Of a DNA stretch of 64,000 nucleotides, positions 30,719 to 39,343 are shown piece after piece. The stretch comes from a virus. Positions within the stretch are counted from its first letter, which is position 1. Each line of letters opens with the position of its first letter. The notes beneath the pieces were generated by a model. It saw only the letters and a program-made list of their open reading frames with translations. It searched no databases and was not told the origin of the DNA. The translations under genes and the position numbers were made by a program. The DNA is taken from positions 1-64,000 of the IMG/VR virus record IMGVR_UViG_3300027792_000013. One strand, written 5' to 3'.

Positions 30719-31260
30719 TCTTTATTCTCCTTTGAATCAATTTCAGAAATCAAATCATAGATAATCTTGAAATCCGCTAACCCATCATCTCCTCTTCTTA
30801 GATAATAGCTGGGATGATACGTTGCGATAACGGCGTAGGTTTGTTTGTCAAAAATTTTATTTCTGGTTACTCCAATTGGTTTTGATAGCACCGATGTAGT
30901 CGCCGTATCACCCAAACAAATAACAAATTTTGGTTTAAATTTTTTGATCATAAATTGAACAAATGGTCTGAAATAATTGATCTCATCTAAACTTGGTTTT
31001 CTAATTGATTTTGTTTCTGATAGAGGAATCAATGGAACAGAATTTGTAATACCAATCTGATCTTCTAATTGATATTCAGAGATCCATCGATTAAGAACTT
31101 GTCCAGCTCTACCAACAAATGGAATACCCTGGGCACTTTCTTCTTTTCCCGGAGCCTCACCAATAAACAAAATTTTTGGTTTTGTTACTCCCCTATACAA
31201 TACAATTTTTTTAGTATCATCATATAGACTGGACTCTTTGATGTATGCTTCAATATTCAT
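30715..31260 (-). CDS. Uracil-DNA glycosylase, family 4/5-type, lacking Fe-S cysteines
   Basis: Motif A GEAPGKEESAQGIPFVGRAGQ near residue 38 is shown as GEAPG-EE--G-PFVGRAGQ; motif B is TYHPSYYLR near 150; ICLGDTATTSVL is between. These fit UDG family 4. Members of that family usually bind a 4Fe-4S cluster through four Cys; only one Cys exists here, so the cluster is absent. It would remove uracil from DNA, or serve another base. The ATG chosen (31260) has GGAGG at 6 bases. Confidence 0.82.
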   Translation of the reverse strand: MNIEAYIKESSLYDDTKKIVLYRGVTKPKILFIGEAPGKEESAQGIPFVGRAGQVLNRWISEYQLEDQIGITNSVPLIPLSETKSIRKPSLDEINYFRPFVQFMIKKFKPKFVICLGDTATTSVLSKPIGVTRNKIFDKQTYAVIATYHPSYYLRRGDDGLADFKIIYDLISEIDSKENKE

Positions 31261-31261
31261 T

Positions 31262-31861
31262 TTAGTCCTCCACAACTTCTATTTTTTCGATTTTGTAAGC
31301 TTCAATTTCATTTAAAATTGTAAATCGAAATCTTATATGTAGTACCGGAGATATTCTAATAGGCACCCCGTCATCATTTAAAGTTTCTTTTTGAACATCA
31401 ATATTTATATCATTAAACAAAAACCAATAAAAAGGTTGACCATTTTGGGATTCAATATATTGATAAATTTTTTCTTTAAAATTTGGAAACAATTTTTTTA
31501 TCTCTTTGTAATAATCTGTTAATCCTATATTATCTAAACTAAATTTTTCTTTTATATGATCGTCTATACACATACGAATTCTATTAATTGATTTATTTTT
31601 TTGAAAAACATCTATTTCGAATATTGGACCTTTATTTACAAAAATACAATTTGGGTCATTTAAATAATTGAAAAATTTTTTTGGTAATTTGTTAATTTTT
31701 TTGCGCATCAATCTTTCTTCTCGTTCATAAATAAATTTTTTCCACCATTTAATACTAAACAATTTAAAAGAGGATTTCAATGTTTTTTTAAAACTCGAAA
31801 AATTGTTATTGTAAAGATACACAATCAAATAAATAAGTAAAAGAATTTCTGTTAATGTCAC
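31262..31861 (-). CDS. Membrane-anchored hypothetical protein (199 aa)
   Basis: One N-terminal helix (LTEILLLIYLIVYLY, residues 2-17) is followed by a basic segment (KWWKKFIYEREERLMRKK) and a soluble domain with strands near the end (ISPVLHIRFRFTIL). It is coupled by ATGA to family A copy 3 upstream. Function unknown. Confidence 0.58.
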   Translation of the reverse strand: MTLTEILLLIYLIVYLYNNNFSSFKKTLKSSFKLFSIKWWKKFIYEREERLMRKKINKLPKKFFNYLNDPNCIFVNKGPIFEIDVFQKNKSINRIRMCIDDHIKEKFSLDNIGLTDYYKEIKKLFPNFKEKIYQYIESQNGQPFYWFLFNDINIDVQKETLNDDGVPIRISPVLHIRFRFTILNEIEAYKIEKIEVVED

Positions 31862-32268
31862 TTTCGTTTCTCCTTTCTAAAATTTTCGATTTTTATTGGT
31901 TCTATCAATTTAATCTTAGATGCGAATTTTGTTCCTTTTGGGTATGAATAATTTGCGGGGCAAATTTTTCCATTTGCTAGTACACTAGTGAAACAATACC
32001 ATTGAGATGATGATTTGGGTTCATATTCTATTCGCATTAATTCTAAAGTTGGTGGTTTACTATTAACAAAAGATTTTATTGCATTTTTAAAAAATCGAAT
32101 TGCATCTTTTTTGTTGGAAAAGCAGTTAAGCCAAAACCCATATTCTTTTAACCACCTAGGGGGCTTTGAAAATTTATCAAAAAAATATTGAACCCTTGCT
32201 TTTTTTGTTGTCACACAGGAAAAATATTTTTTGTTTTTACAACATACAATCTTGTAGCCTTTTTTCAT
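31858..32268 (-). CDS. Paralogous family A protein, copy 3 (unknown function)
   Basis: The 136-residue member of the family seen at 6524 and 8269: KGYKIVCCKNKKYF, ARVQYFFDKFSKPPRWL, GFWLNCFSNKKDAI, RIEYEPKSSS and GTKFASKIKLIEP. It is next to a family B gene (32271), whose relative lies at 12430. The paired occurrence hints at a once-linked gene set. Function unknown. Confidence 0.6.
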   Translation of the reverse strand: MKKGYKIVCCKNKKYFSCVTTKKARVQYFFDKFSKPPRWLKEYGFWLNCFSNKKDAIRFFKNAIKSFVNSKPPTLELMRIEYEPKSSSQWYCFTSVLANGKICPANYSYPKGTKFASKIKLIEPIKIENFRKEKRK

Positions 32269-32270
32269 TT

Positions 32271-32480
32271 TTAGTCATCACTTTTTACTAGCAATTCATT
32301 TGTTTTTACAAATTTAGCAACTGGTAGATCAGATAGTTTTTCCCAACGCCACCCATCAGAAGCATTAGCAGATTTCATAAAGGTTTCTGGTGTTGCCATT
32401 ATTGCGTTTATTCTATTTTTATCGTCAATTAAAGCATATATTTTTCTAAATTCCTTTGTTTTAAACTTATTAAGTTTCAT
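32271..32480 (-). CDS. Paralogous family B small protein, copy 2 (69 aa)
   Basis: Pattern as in the 12430-12639 product: KIYALIDDKNRINAIMATPE and GWRWEKLSDLPVAKFV. It begins a transcript at a class I promoter. A compact alpha/beta domain is likely; no role is known. Confidence 0.58.
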   Translation of the reverse strand: MKLNKFKTKEFRKIYALIDDKNRINAIMATPETFMKSANASDGWRWEKLSDLPVAKFVKTNELLVKSDD

Positions 32481-32499
32481 AATATTATCCTTTTCTGTT

Positions 32500-32528
32500 A
32501 TTATATAATTTGTTTTGAAAAAACTTAA
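32500..32528 (-). promoter_or_regulatory. Class I promoter (TTAAGT-N17-TATAAT)
   Basis: -35 TTAAGT (32528-32523), 17-bp spacer, -10 TATAAT (32505-32500), driving the 32480-to-30482 gene series (family B, family A, UDG). It overlaps the topoisomerase gene end closely. Confidence 0.68.
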
Positions 32529-32531
32529 AAT

Positions 32532-34367
32532 TTAACTTAACCACGTTTTCCTCAATTGAGAATCATATCCAAATATAGTTTCAATACTTAGTTTTCCTTT
32601 ATCATCAAAACAATAGGTATCAATAATTGGATCATTTAACATTTTTCGATATTCTTCTTTGTCTAGGCCTCCTAATCCCTTATTGTATGAAATCTTATAA
32701 TCCTTTAGATTTTTTTGATCTTGATTAAATTCCTCTATTGTATAATATTTTCTGATATCCCCTTTCTTTTCCGCGATTATAATTGGAGACTTATATTTAC
32801 AAATTATTTTCTGTTCAAATAACTCAGGCCAGTACTTGTAAAAGAAATTGATAAGTAAAGCTGTAATACAATTACCGTCTGGATCCGCATCTGTTAAAAG
32901 CACAATCTTACCATAGTTTAGATCAATTGCTTTTTCACGAAGTCTTAAACCAATACAACCCATAATAGATTGGATTTCCTGATTGTCAAGGACTTCTTTG
33001 TCCTTACAATTCAAAACATTCAGAACTTTACCTCTTAGAGGAAGAAATGCGTGATATTGTTTGTTTCTAACTTCCAACGCTGTTCCCCCGGCACTATCAC
33101 CTTCGGTAAGAAATAGAACGCATTTATTTTTTTCATTGCTTTGAGCATCGATAAGTTTAGCAATTTTTTTTCTACTGTGAATGTTTTTATTCTTTTGTTT
33201 GACTTCTTCCAGATCCTTTTTTTGTTGCTTCAACAGATAGGTTTCAACAATAGGATCAAGAATTTCTGGATATGAAACAATTTTATCAACTATTGTTGTT
33301 ACTGATCCGTTTAAACTAAAATATTTCGAAATTTCGCCCCATTGATTAATAAGTTTTTCTTTTGTTTGAGAGTCAAATTTTGGATTTTGAACATTCCTAG
33401 CTGAAACAACAAATAACAATTTGTCCGAAATATCTTTCGGTTTTACCTCTTTGATTTTGCATTTTTTCTGAATTTTGATTTGTAATTCTTTAACCAGTGC
33501 CCAAACTATTCCATCAATATGAGTTCCTCCACGAAAGGTTTCAACCCCATTTACGAAAGATAGAAACGAATATTCTTCGCTTGGCATTACAGCAAATTTA
33601 AAATCACCACTTTCGAATATCACATAGGGTTTATTAAAACATTTTACATATTCTTTAAATAACGAAGTTCGAATTGTGATCCCATTGAATTTGAATTTTA
33701 TTTCAGGAAAAATCATAGCCAAATCATAAATTCTTTTTTTCAATAATCCTAACATAGTTTCGTCAATACCATTGATTTTAAAATATTCGAAATCAATTTT
33801 CCACTTAATCATAGTTCCACTTGGACCACTGACTTTTCGTACTTTTGCTATATATTCTCTGCTGTTATTCTGACAAATCAAATGCATTGACTTGCCTTCT
33901 GTATTTGTGGTTTTGACTTCAAAATATTTGGAAAAAATATTGGTTAAAGATACACCAACACCAAATCTACCAATACTAACATTGTTTTCTGAATCAATAA
34001 AATTTGAACCCGCTCTCAGTTTTAGAAATGCCAGAGCCGCTGAGTATTCTTTGTTTTCTTCGTCCCATTCAATTGATAATCCTCTACCATTATCAGCAAT
34101 TGTAATTGTTCCGTCGACATCGACATCAATCATAATTTTATTCGAAAACTTAAAATTAGTTTTAAGTGCCTCGTCAATGCTATTTGTTAAAACTTCATCG
34201 ATAAGTTTTAAAATAGCGGGAACAAATTCAATTTCCTTTTTACAAATTTTTTCTTGGTCAACAACCCAATGTGATTTTGTTACAGATTGAGTTGATCCAA
34301 CCCAAATTTCTGGTCGGAGTAAGGCGTGATTAATTTCATCAAGAATTTTAATTTCTGCAGGTTTCAT
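32532..34367 (-). CDS. 39: DNA topoisomerase II large subunit, fused gp39+gp60 form
   Basis: The 611-residue protein holds the GHKL ATPase: LTNSIDEAL (N-box), IADNGRGLSI (G1), GRFGVGVSLTN (G2), then the transducer and a TOPRIM domain with VLFLTEGDSAGGTAL near residue 420 and LLTDADPDGNCI near 495. In T4 the TOPRIM end is encoded separately by gene 60; here both parts are one chain (516+160 in T4). It pairs with the gp52-like subunit upstream. A class II promoter and GGAG precede the start. Confidence 0.9.
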   Translation of the reverse strand: MKPAEIKILDEINHALLRPEIWVGSTQSVTKSHWVVDQEKICKKEIEFVPAILKLIDEVLTNSIDEALKTNFKFSNKIMIDVDVDGTITIADNGRGLSIEWDEENKEYSAALAFLKLRAGSNFIDSENNVSIGRFGVGVSLTNIFSKYFEVKTTNTEGKSMHLICQNNSREYIAKVRKVSGPSGTMIKWKIDFEYFKINGIDETMLGLLKKRIYDLAMIFPEIKFKFNGITIRTSLFKEYVKCFNKPYVIFESGDFKFAVMPSEEYSFLSFVNGVETFRGGTHIDGIVWALVKELQIKIQKKCKIKEVKPKDISDKLLFVVSARNVQNPKFDSQTKEKLINQWGEISKYFSLNGSVTTIVDKIVSYPEILDPIVETYLLKQQKKDLEEVKQKNKNIHSRKKIAKLIDAQSNEKNKCVLFLTEGDSAGGTALEVRNKQYHAFLPLRGKVLNVLNCKDKEVLDNQEIQSIMGCIGLRLREKAIDLNYGKIVLLTDADPDGNCITALLINFFYKYWPELFEQKIICKYKSPIIIAEKKGDIRKYYTIEEFNQDQKNLKDYKISYNKGLGGLDKEEYRKMLNDPIIDTYCFDDKGKLSIETIFGYDSQLRKTWLS

Positions 34368-34387
34368 ATAATGAACTCCATATATAC

Positions 34388-34416
34388 ATTATAATATAGA
34401 TCAAACAAAAAATCAA
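34388..34416 (-). promoter_or_regulatory. Class II promoter with upstream A/T block
   Basis: -35 TTGATT (34416-34411), 17-bp spacer, -10 TATAAT (34393-34388); conserved upstream block to about 34443, overlapping the end of the upstream gene. Drives the topoisomerase large subunit. Confidence 0.7.
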
Positions 34417-34425
34417 TAAAAATTT

Positions 34426-35001
34426 TTATTTTGTTAAATTTAAACATTTTGTTCCGATTTTCCCCAAAACTTTTTCAACATTGCAACCATGACTTTTGTA
34501 TCTTTGTATCACATCAATGTGTTCACTGAACCCTTTGTCAAAAACATTTTCCTTGTTTTTTAACCCCCAGGTAGTTTTAATATGTGCCCTAACAGCCTTC
34601 CCCAATGTCTCAATATTGCAATTTGTTTCCGGAATTCCCAAAGAATGTAAAAGTAAACTAGCCGCTGTTCCTATAGAAAAATTTGTTTGATTAATTATAT
34701 TACGTAACAATTTAGATAAAACCATTCCTGAAATATTGAGAAACTTTGTCAGTCTAATTTCTTCATTATTTACTATACACCAAACTGGATTGCTACCATA
34801 TTCTAAACTCATACCATCAAATTTAGATCCTCTCAAATATTTTCTAATGTCTTTTTTTGACATTTTCCAATAATGAGATAAAATCAAAATGGCTTTTGGT
34901 AAAACAATAGATTCTTCACGCAATAATGTTTCAATACAATCGATAACAAATTCTGATTTTTGACTTTCCTCAATAATGTTAATCTTGAATTGAATATCCA
35001 T
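34426..35001 (-). CDS. Hypothetical protein between topoisomerase subunit genes (191 aa)
   Basis: Helical protein with KAILILSHYWKMSKKDIRKYL, SGMVLSKLLRNIINQTNFSIGTAASLLLHSLGIPE and TLGKAVRAHIKTTWGL. The repeated short helices recall DNA-binding or scaffold proteins, without a firm match. It starts on the gp52 stop (TAATG) behind AGGAG and ends in the class II promoter. Position suggests a replication link. Confidence 0.58.
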   Translation of the reverse strand: MDIQFKINIIEESQKSEFVIDCIETLLREESIVLPKAILILSHYWKMSKKDIRKYLRGSKFDGMSLEYGSNPVWCIVNNEEIRLTKFLNISGMVLSKLLRNIINQTNFSIGTAASLLLHSLGIPETNCNIETLGKAVRAHIKTTWGLKNKENVFDKGFSEHIDVIQRYKSHGCNVEKVLGKIGTKCLNLTK

Positions 35002-36335
35002 TATCTCTCCTTTTGTTTTAAATCTTTAATGTAGATTTCAATCGGCGTTGTTTTTAATAAGTCTTCAATAGTTTTTTGATGTTCTTCTTTTGTTTTCAAA
35101 GAATGTTCAATTTCATCTTTAGTAAACTTATAGATTTTTAATTCCAAAAGATCGTCAATGAATTTATAGTTATCTTTTTTTAATTGATCTTTTAATTGTA
35201 CTTTATTCAATTCTGTAATTTTAAGTTTACCAGAAATAATTGAGTCAATGAATCTAATCTTTTCGTCTATGAACTCAATAATTTGATGACTTAAAGCCAA
35301 CAGCCTTTCAATTCGTTGTTGGTACTTTTTGACTCGGTATTCAATAAAATAGTCAACTAATTCATCAATATTGTTGAAATTTCTTAGGTGATTTTCATTG
35401 TCAATAACGTTAACATTCTCACTTAATTTTGTTCTCAATTTTAAATATTTGATTACTTTTTCATCGTCTTCAATATTAACATTTCGATAAAATTGAACTT
35501 CAAAAACAATGTTTCCGTTGTCATCAAAATCCGGATCTGAATAGTTTCTTATGATTTGTTTTTCTTCAAGGTCAACCAAACATTTTTCGATATACTTTTC
35601 ACGGGTCCATCCAATAGGAAGTTCTGTTACCGTAATTGTACTATTTGATTTTCTCTGAAATGTACCCTCAACAATCCAATTGTTCTCCAATTGATTGTAT
35701 TCAATCTTTCCTTTGAAACCCCTGAAAAATGGTTTGTAGTGACTATATGGAAATTTCTTTTTGGTTTTTAATTTTTCAATTGTGGTATCGATTAATAATT
35801 TTGGGTCCCTAGGCAAAATTGTTGTAGCGAACCCAACTGCTATACCCTCGCTTCCATTTACTAACACCCAAGGAATTTTAGGTAAATAACATAATGGCTC
35901 TGGATTTTCTGGATCATGATTTTGATCCAAGATTTCAAAGTCATCAAAATATTTGAGAAATTGTTTATTAAGATGTACTTTTGTATATCTTGCTGCGGCT
36001 GCCTCTGGAACCAATCGATTACCAAAACTTCCCCCACCCTCAAACATTTCAACGTTGTTGGACCCGACAAAATTTTGAGTTAATAAATTTACTGCACTTG
36101 CAATAGAAGCATCACCGTGATGGTAATTACTATCTGCCATTGTAAATCCCACAAGGGATGCGGTTTTGAGAAATTCGGTTTTGCATCTGGCTAAAGCCGT
36201 ATAAAGAATTTTTCTTTGAACCGGTTTTAAACCATCGATTGCGTTTGGAATTGCCCTATTATGTAAAACATAAAGGGCGTATTCTTTATATTCTTGGTCT
36301 ATAAAATCACTAACAGATCTTGAATTTTCTTTCAT
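35001..36335 (-). CDS. 52: DNA topoisomerase II medium subunit, T4 gp52-like
   Basis: The 444 residues (T4: 442) match the GyrA/ParC-like cleavage domain: RAIPNAIDGLKPVQRKILYT near residue 27 is seen as AIPNAIDGLKPVQRK, then SNYHHGDASI (His tower), GSFGNRLVPEAAAARYTKV with the active Tyr near residue 115, and LPIGWTREKYIE. A C-terminal coiled part follows (EFIDEKIRFIDSII). It cuts and rejoins both strands with the gp39-like ATPase. Confidence 0.9.
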   Translation of the reverse strand: MKENSRSVSDFIDQEYKEYALYVLHNRAIPNAIDGLKPVQRKILYTALARCKTEFLKTASLVGFTMADSNYHHGDASIASAVNLLTQNFVGSNNVEMFEGGGSFGNRLVPEAAAARYTKVHLNKQFLKYFDDFEILDQNHDPENPEPLCYLPKIPWVLVNGSEGIAVGFATTILPRDPKLLIDTTIEKLKTKKKFPYSHYKPFFRGFKGKIEYNQLENNWIVEGTFQRKSNSTITVTELPIGWTREKYIEKCLVDLEEKQIIRNYSDPDFDDNGNIVFEVQFYRNVNIEDDEKVIKYLKLRTKLSENVNVIDNENHLRNFNNIDELVDYFIEYRVKKYQQRIERLLALSHQIIEFIDEKIRFIDSIISGKLKITELNKVQLKDQLKKDNYKFIDDLLELKIYKFTKDEIEHSLKTKEEHQKTIEDLLKTTPIEIYIKDLKQKER

Positions 36336-36669
36336 ATTGAACCCCTTGATTTTCTACATAGTTTTTACAATCTTGTAAAGTTGAATCTACGTAAAAATAT
36401 TTAAAATATTTAAAAGCTCGTAAAAGTCCAAATTTTAAATATAAATAGTTTAACCAATATGAACTGAATTTTTCCCAAATGCCTCCAAATGGATTTATTT
36501 GTTCTTTTGCTACTTGATCCAAATAGTGATTATGTTCATCAACTATTTGGTCGGTTAGCTCCAAGTTTCCTCGCATGGATGTTACAAACTCATTATCAAC
36601 AGTAAAAATTCCGTCTCTGAAGTTTTTCCAAATTTTAAAATACCTTTCATCGACCGAATTTTCTTTCAT
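36310..36669 (-). CDS. Hypothetical protein ahead of gp52 (119 aa)
   Basis: The ATG at 36669 mirrors the start of the topoisomerase large-subunit message; an in-frame ATG at 36684 lies 9 bases past the -10 hexamer and may also be used. The protein is aromatic (WEKFSSYWLNYLYLKFGLL, AFKYFKYFYVDS) and helical. It overlaps gp52 by 26 bases and both begin MKENS from a 14-base DNA repeat. Function unknown. Confidence 0.55.
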   Translation of the reverse strand: MKENSVDERYFKIWKNFRDGIFTVDNEFVTSMRGNLELTDQIVDEHNHYLDQVAKEQINPFGGIWEKFSSYWLNYLYLKFGLLRAFKYFKYFYVDSTLQDCKNYVENQGVQYERKFKIC

Positions 36670-36692
36670 ATAATAAACTTTCATATATACAT

Positions 36693-36721
36693 ATTATAAT
36701 ATGAGTTCAGTGAAAATTCAA
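36693..36721 (-). promoter_or_regulatory. Class II promoter with upstream A/T block
   Basis: -35 TTGAAT (36721-36716), 17-bp spacer, -10 TATAAT (36698-36693). The upstream block carries an insertion but keeps AACAAAATAAA near 36740. Drives the gp52 operon. Confidence 0.68.
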
Positions 36722-36745
36722 TAAAAATTATAAAAATTTATTTTG

Positions 36746-37015
36746 TTAAATTTTGGCATGTGCAATTTCACGTTTTATAGCATCAACGGGAATTGTACCA
36801 ATTAAAGTTTTACTTGGTTTATCATCAATCATAATAACTGTTGATGGAACACTTGTTATATGAAGTTGTTTTGTTAAACTATTTGGCCCTTTTATATCAT
36901 CTTCTATTAGAACCTCTTCCCATTTTAAATCCCGTGATTCTAATAGTTTCTGCTTGAAAATTTTACATGGTTTACAATTTACTGAGGAAAAAACTAATAC
37001 TCTAACATTTTTCAT
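36746..37015 (-). CDS. Glutaredoxin/thioredoxin-like protein
   Basis: The 89 residues form a thioredoxin fold: VRVLVFSSVNCKPCKIFKQ (active site CKPC, residues 14-17), ITSVPSTVIMIDD (cis-Pro segment) and a C-terminal helix. In T4, NrdC serves the ribonucleotide reductase; such a partner is not seen here. AGGAGG precedes ATG. Confidence 0.78.
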   Translation of the reverse strand: MKNVRVLVFSSVNCKPCKIFKQKLLESRDLKWEEVLIEDDIKGPNSLTKQLHITSVPSTVIMIDDKPSKTLIGTIPVDAIKREIAHAKI

Positions 37016-37040
37016 AATTCCTCCTAAAGGCTTTTGTTGG

Positions 37041-38084
37041 TTATGATGAAAACAACCATTTACTAACGGCTAGATTTTTTGATAATTTACCAAAAACGGA
37101 ATGTTGTTTTACAAAATCAGTTAATTGTTGTATCGTCACATTTGTATTTATAAATTCCTTACAAACCAATTCATTGAGATCTTTTGTCTTTAATGCTCTT
37201 GGCCATATAAACAATCCGTAGGTATCATGATTGGCAATATGTTTGTAATGACTTACAACTTCTTTATTCCTTGGTTCATTATCAATAACAAAAATAATAT
37301 CATCTGTTTTCAATGTATTCAGAAATTCTTGGCTAATATTAAGAGAAAGCATCGCTATACTATTTTTCAGAAACAAAGCATCAAATATACCTTCGGTAAC
37401 AAAAATTTGTTCCCCGCATTGTAAACGATCAATTCCATAGCATAAATATGAATCCTCAACTAATTTAATCGTATAATATCTGATTTTGTTTTCTTCAATT
37501 GATCTCCCTTGTACCCCAATCAAATTTTTGTCTATGTCATAAATAGGAAATATAATCCTTGGATCTAATTCTGTATCATTATTGTATTTTCCTTGTATAT
37601 AGTTATTATTTATCCATTTTTTATAGTTTTCAACATAATAAATATTTTGATAAAATATTGAATTAATTTTTCTTTTTTGTAAATATTGAAATGCCAAGTG
37701 ATTTTGATTAAGTTCTGAAATACAATCAGCATTTTTTATACTGTATACATTAAGTTCCGGTTTTGGTTCTTCAACAGTTTCTTTTTCTTCTATTTTTGGT
37801 TTTCGAAATTTCAGAACCGAAATTTCTTTGATATAAAGATTCCATAAACTGACATTCAATTTTTTTAAAAACAAGCTAAATTCAAAATTAGCACCACATT
37901 CATTGTGACAAATATAATACAGAGTATCTTTTCGTTTATGTTTTAGCAAATATCCACGTTTTTTAAATCTGCTTTTTTTTGAATCACCACAGAACGGACA
38001 TCTAAAATTATAAGTGTTTTCGTTTAGTTTTTTAAAGCCTTCCAGTTTCAACTTCCGTAAGTATTTTAAATCAATAAATAGCAT
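37041..38084 (-). CDS. 61: DNA primase, T4 gp61-like
   Basis: The 347 residues (T4: 342) have an N-terminal zinc domain (FRCPFCGDSKKSR and CHNECGANF, residues 28-65), a TOPRIM core with FVTEGIFDALFL near 225 and IIFVIDNEPRN near 255, and a C-terminal region. It makes RNA primers with helicase gp41. It follows directly on the RNase H-like gene. Confidence 0.88.
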   Translation of the reverse strand: MLFIDLKYLRKLKLEGFKKLNENTYNFRCPFCGDSKKSRFKKRGYLLKHKRKDTLYYICHNECGANFEFSLFLKKLNVSLWNLYIKEISVLKFRKPKIEEKETVEEPKPELNVYSIKNADCISELNQNHLAFQYLQKRKINSIFYQNIYYVENYKKWINNNYIQGKYNNDTELDPRIIFPIYDIDKNLIGVQGRSIEENKIRYYTIKLVEDSYLCYGIDRLQCGEQIFVTEGIFDALFLKNSIAMLSLNISQEFLNTLKTDDIIFVIDNEPRNKEVVSHYKHIANHDTYGLFIWPRALKTKDLNELVCKEFINTNVTIQQLTDFVKQHSVFGKLSKNLAVSKWLFSS

Positions 38085-38090
38085 TTTAAA

Positions 38091-38966
38091 TCAACAAAAA
38101 AATTCATTAAGGCGTCCAGAAAGAACTTTTAAACTTTTTTGCTCAAAATATGCCATTACAGTAATTCTATCCTTTACAATATTTGAAGTCACATATTTAT
38201 GAATAATTGTGTTTTCAATGATTTGTGGAATTTTACTTAAATCAATTAACCTTCGGTTTCTATTCCAGTTTCTATAGAGATTTTCTGTTTTTAAAAAGTT
38301 TTCAATTCCCTCGATCATAATTTTTTCAACAGCTTTAGGACCCAAAGGTTTCTGTCGTTTTTCTGCGGTAACAAAAACATCGTCGTCACTTCGAACGTTG
38401 GGAACATCATCACCAGAATCACCCATTAAAATCTTTTTTTGCAAGTCAATCCAAGGATCATTAGATTTTGGAATTACTTTTTTCTCAATTGGATCATATT
38501 GCATTAAAAACCCAGGAAACAATTGTAACTGATAAAAATCAGCGTCCTTGCTGATAATGCAACATTTTTCTTTGTCTAATCGCTTTAAAAGAATTGCGAT
38601 AATATCATCACCTTCACATCTTTCAACTTTTATGTTATGAAAAGGAAAAATTTTTAGTTCTTCTGTCATTTCATCAATTAGTTTAAAGAATTTTTCAAAA
38701 TTAAGATCTTCCTGTTTTTCTCTTGATTTCGCCCTCCGAGCTTTGTAATACGGAAAAATTTCCTTTCTCCAACTTTTAGGAGAATCAAAACATAAAAAAA
38801 TTTGATTTCCTCTTACGTTGAATTTCTGTTTCAAATGTAATAGTTTTACTAAAATTGTATGTCTAAATAGATTTGATGAATCTTTGTCAGGTTCAACTTT
38901 GCTCAACTCATAAAAGTGACTCCAGTAAATATTTGACATATCTACTAATAGAATTGTTGGTTCCAT
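38091..38966 (-). CDS. rnh: RNase H / 5'-3' exonuclease, T4 Rnh-like
   Basis: The 291-residue FEN-type nuclease (T4: 305) has LLVDMSNIYW near residue 6 (first Asp), FLCFDSPKSWRKEIFPYYKARR near 57 shown as CFDSP--WR---FPYYKA-R, VERCEGDDIIAILLK near 117 and IISKDADFYQL near 138, then a HhH-like region around GDSGDDVPNV. It removes RNA primers from lagging-strand fragments. Starts as TAATG on the upstream stop. Confidence 0.87.
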   Translation of the reverse strand: MEPTILLVDMSNIYWSHFYELSKVEPDKDSSNLFRHTILVKLLHLKQKFNVRGNQIFLCFDSPKSWRKEIFPYYKARRAKSREKQEDLNFEKFFKLIDEMTEELKIFPFHNIKVERCEGDDIIAILLKRLDKEKCCIISKDADFYQLQLFPGFLMQYDPIEKKVIPKSNDPWIDLQKKILMGDSGDDVPNVRSDDDVFVTAEKRQKPLGPKAVEKIMIEGIENFLKTENLYRNWNRNRRLIDLSKIPQIIENTIIHKYVTSNIVKDRITVMAYFEQKSLKVLSGRLNEFFC

Positions 38967-39343
38967 TATTCTTGCACCAAGATTATAATTCTTCTATTTC
39001 CCGAAATCCTAACGTCTTTTATTTCAACTTCTTTATTGTATAATATTTTAACTATTATTGTAATCAATCCTAAAAACTCTTTTTTGTTTTGAATAAAATA
39101 TTTTCGTCGGCCTTTCCACATTAATTTATACGAAATTAAATTATCTCTTACCCAAGTTTCGATATTCAATGCTGTATTTGCAAATATTCCTGGTAAAGCT
39201 CTTTGTATGAAGGCAATTGCCGAATCCAATTTTATTTTTTCTTCGTCGCTAACCGTTTTTTGTTTTTCTGTGATGAGATTGAATTTATTGACGTAGGGAT
39301 TGATAATTTCGAAAAGTGCCGAAATTTCTTCAATTTGTGACAT
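38966..39343 (-). CDS. Hypothetical protein upstream of rnh (125 aa)
   Basis: ATG behind AAAAGGAG. A helical N-terminus (SQIEEISALFEIINPYVNKF) and a C-terminal strand pair (VEIKDVRISGNRRIIILVQE). In T4 the genes next to rnh are dsbA and 33; this protein matches neither clearly. Its first third overlaps the 39232-39495 frame by 112 bases. Confidence 0.58.
   Translation of the reverse strand: MSQIEEISALFEIINPYVNKFNLITEKQKTVSDEEKIKLDSAIAFIQRALPGIFANTALNIETWVRDNLISYKLMWKGRRKYFIQNKKEFLGLITIIVKILYNKEVEIKDVRISGNRRIIILVQE

Noticed and set aside
36430-36450. TATAAATA on the plus strand
   Set aside because: It lies inside a minus-strand gene with no plus-strand gene nearby; 8-base A/T matches are expected by chance.
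37139-37160. TATAAATA on the minus strand within the primase gene
   Set aside because: No gene start follows within a reasonable distance, so it is likely chance.
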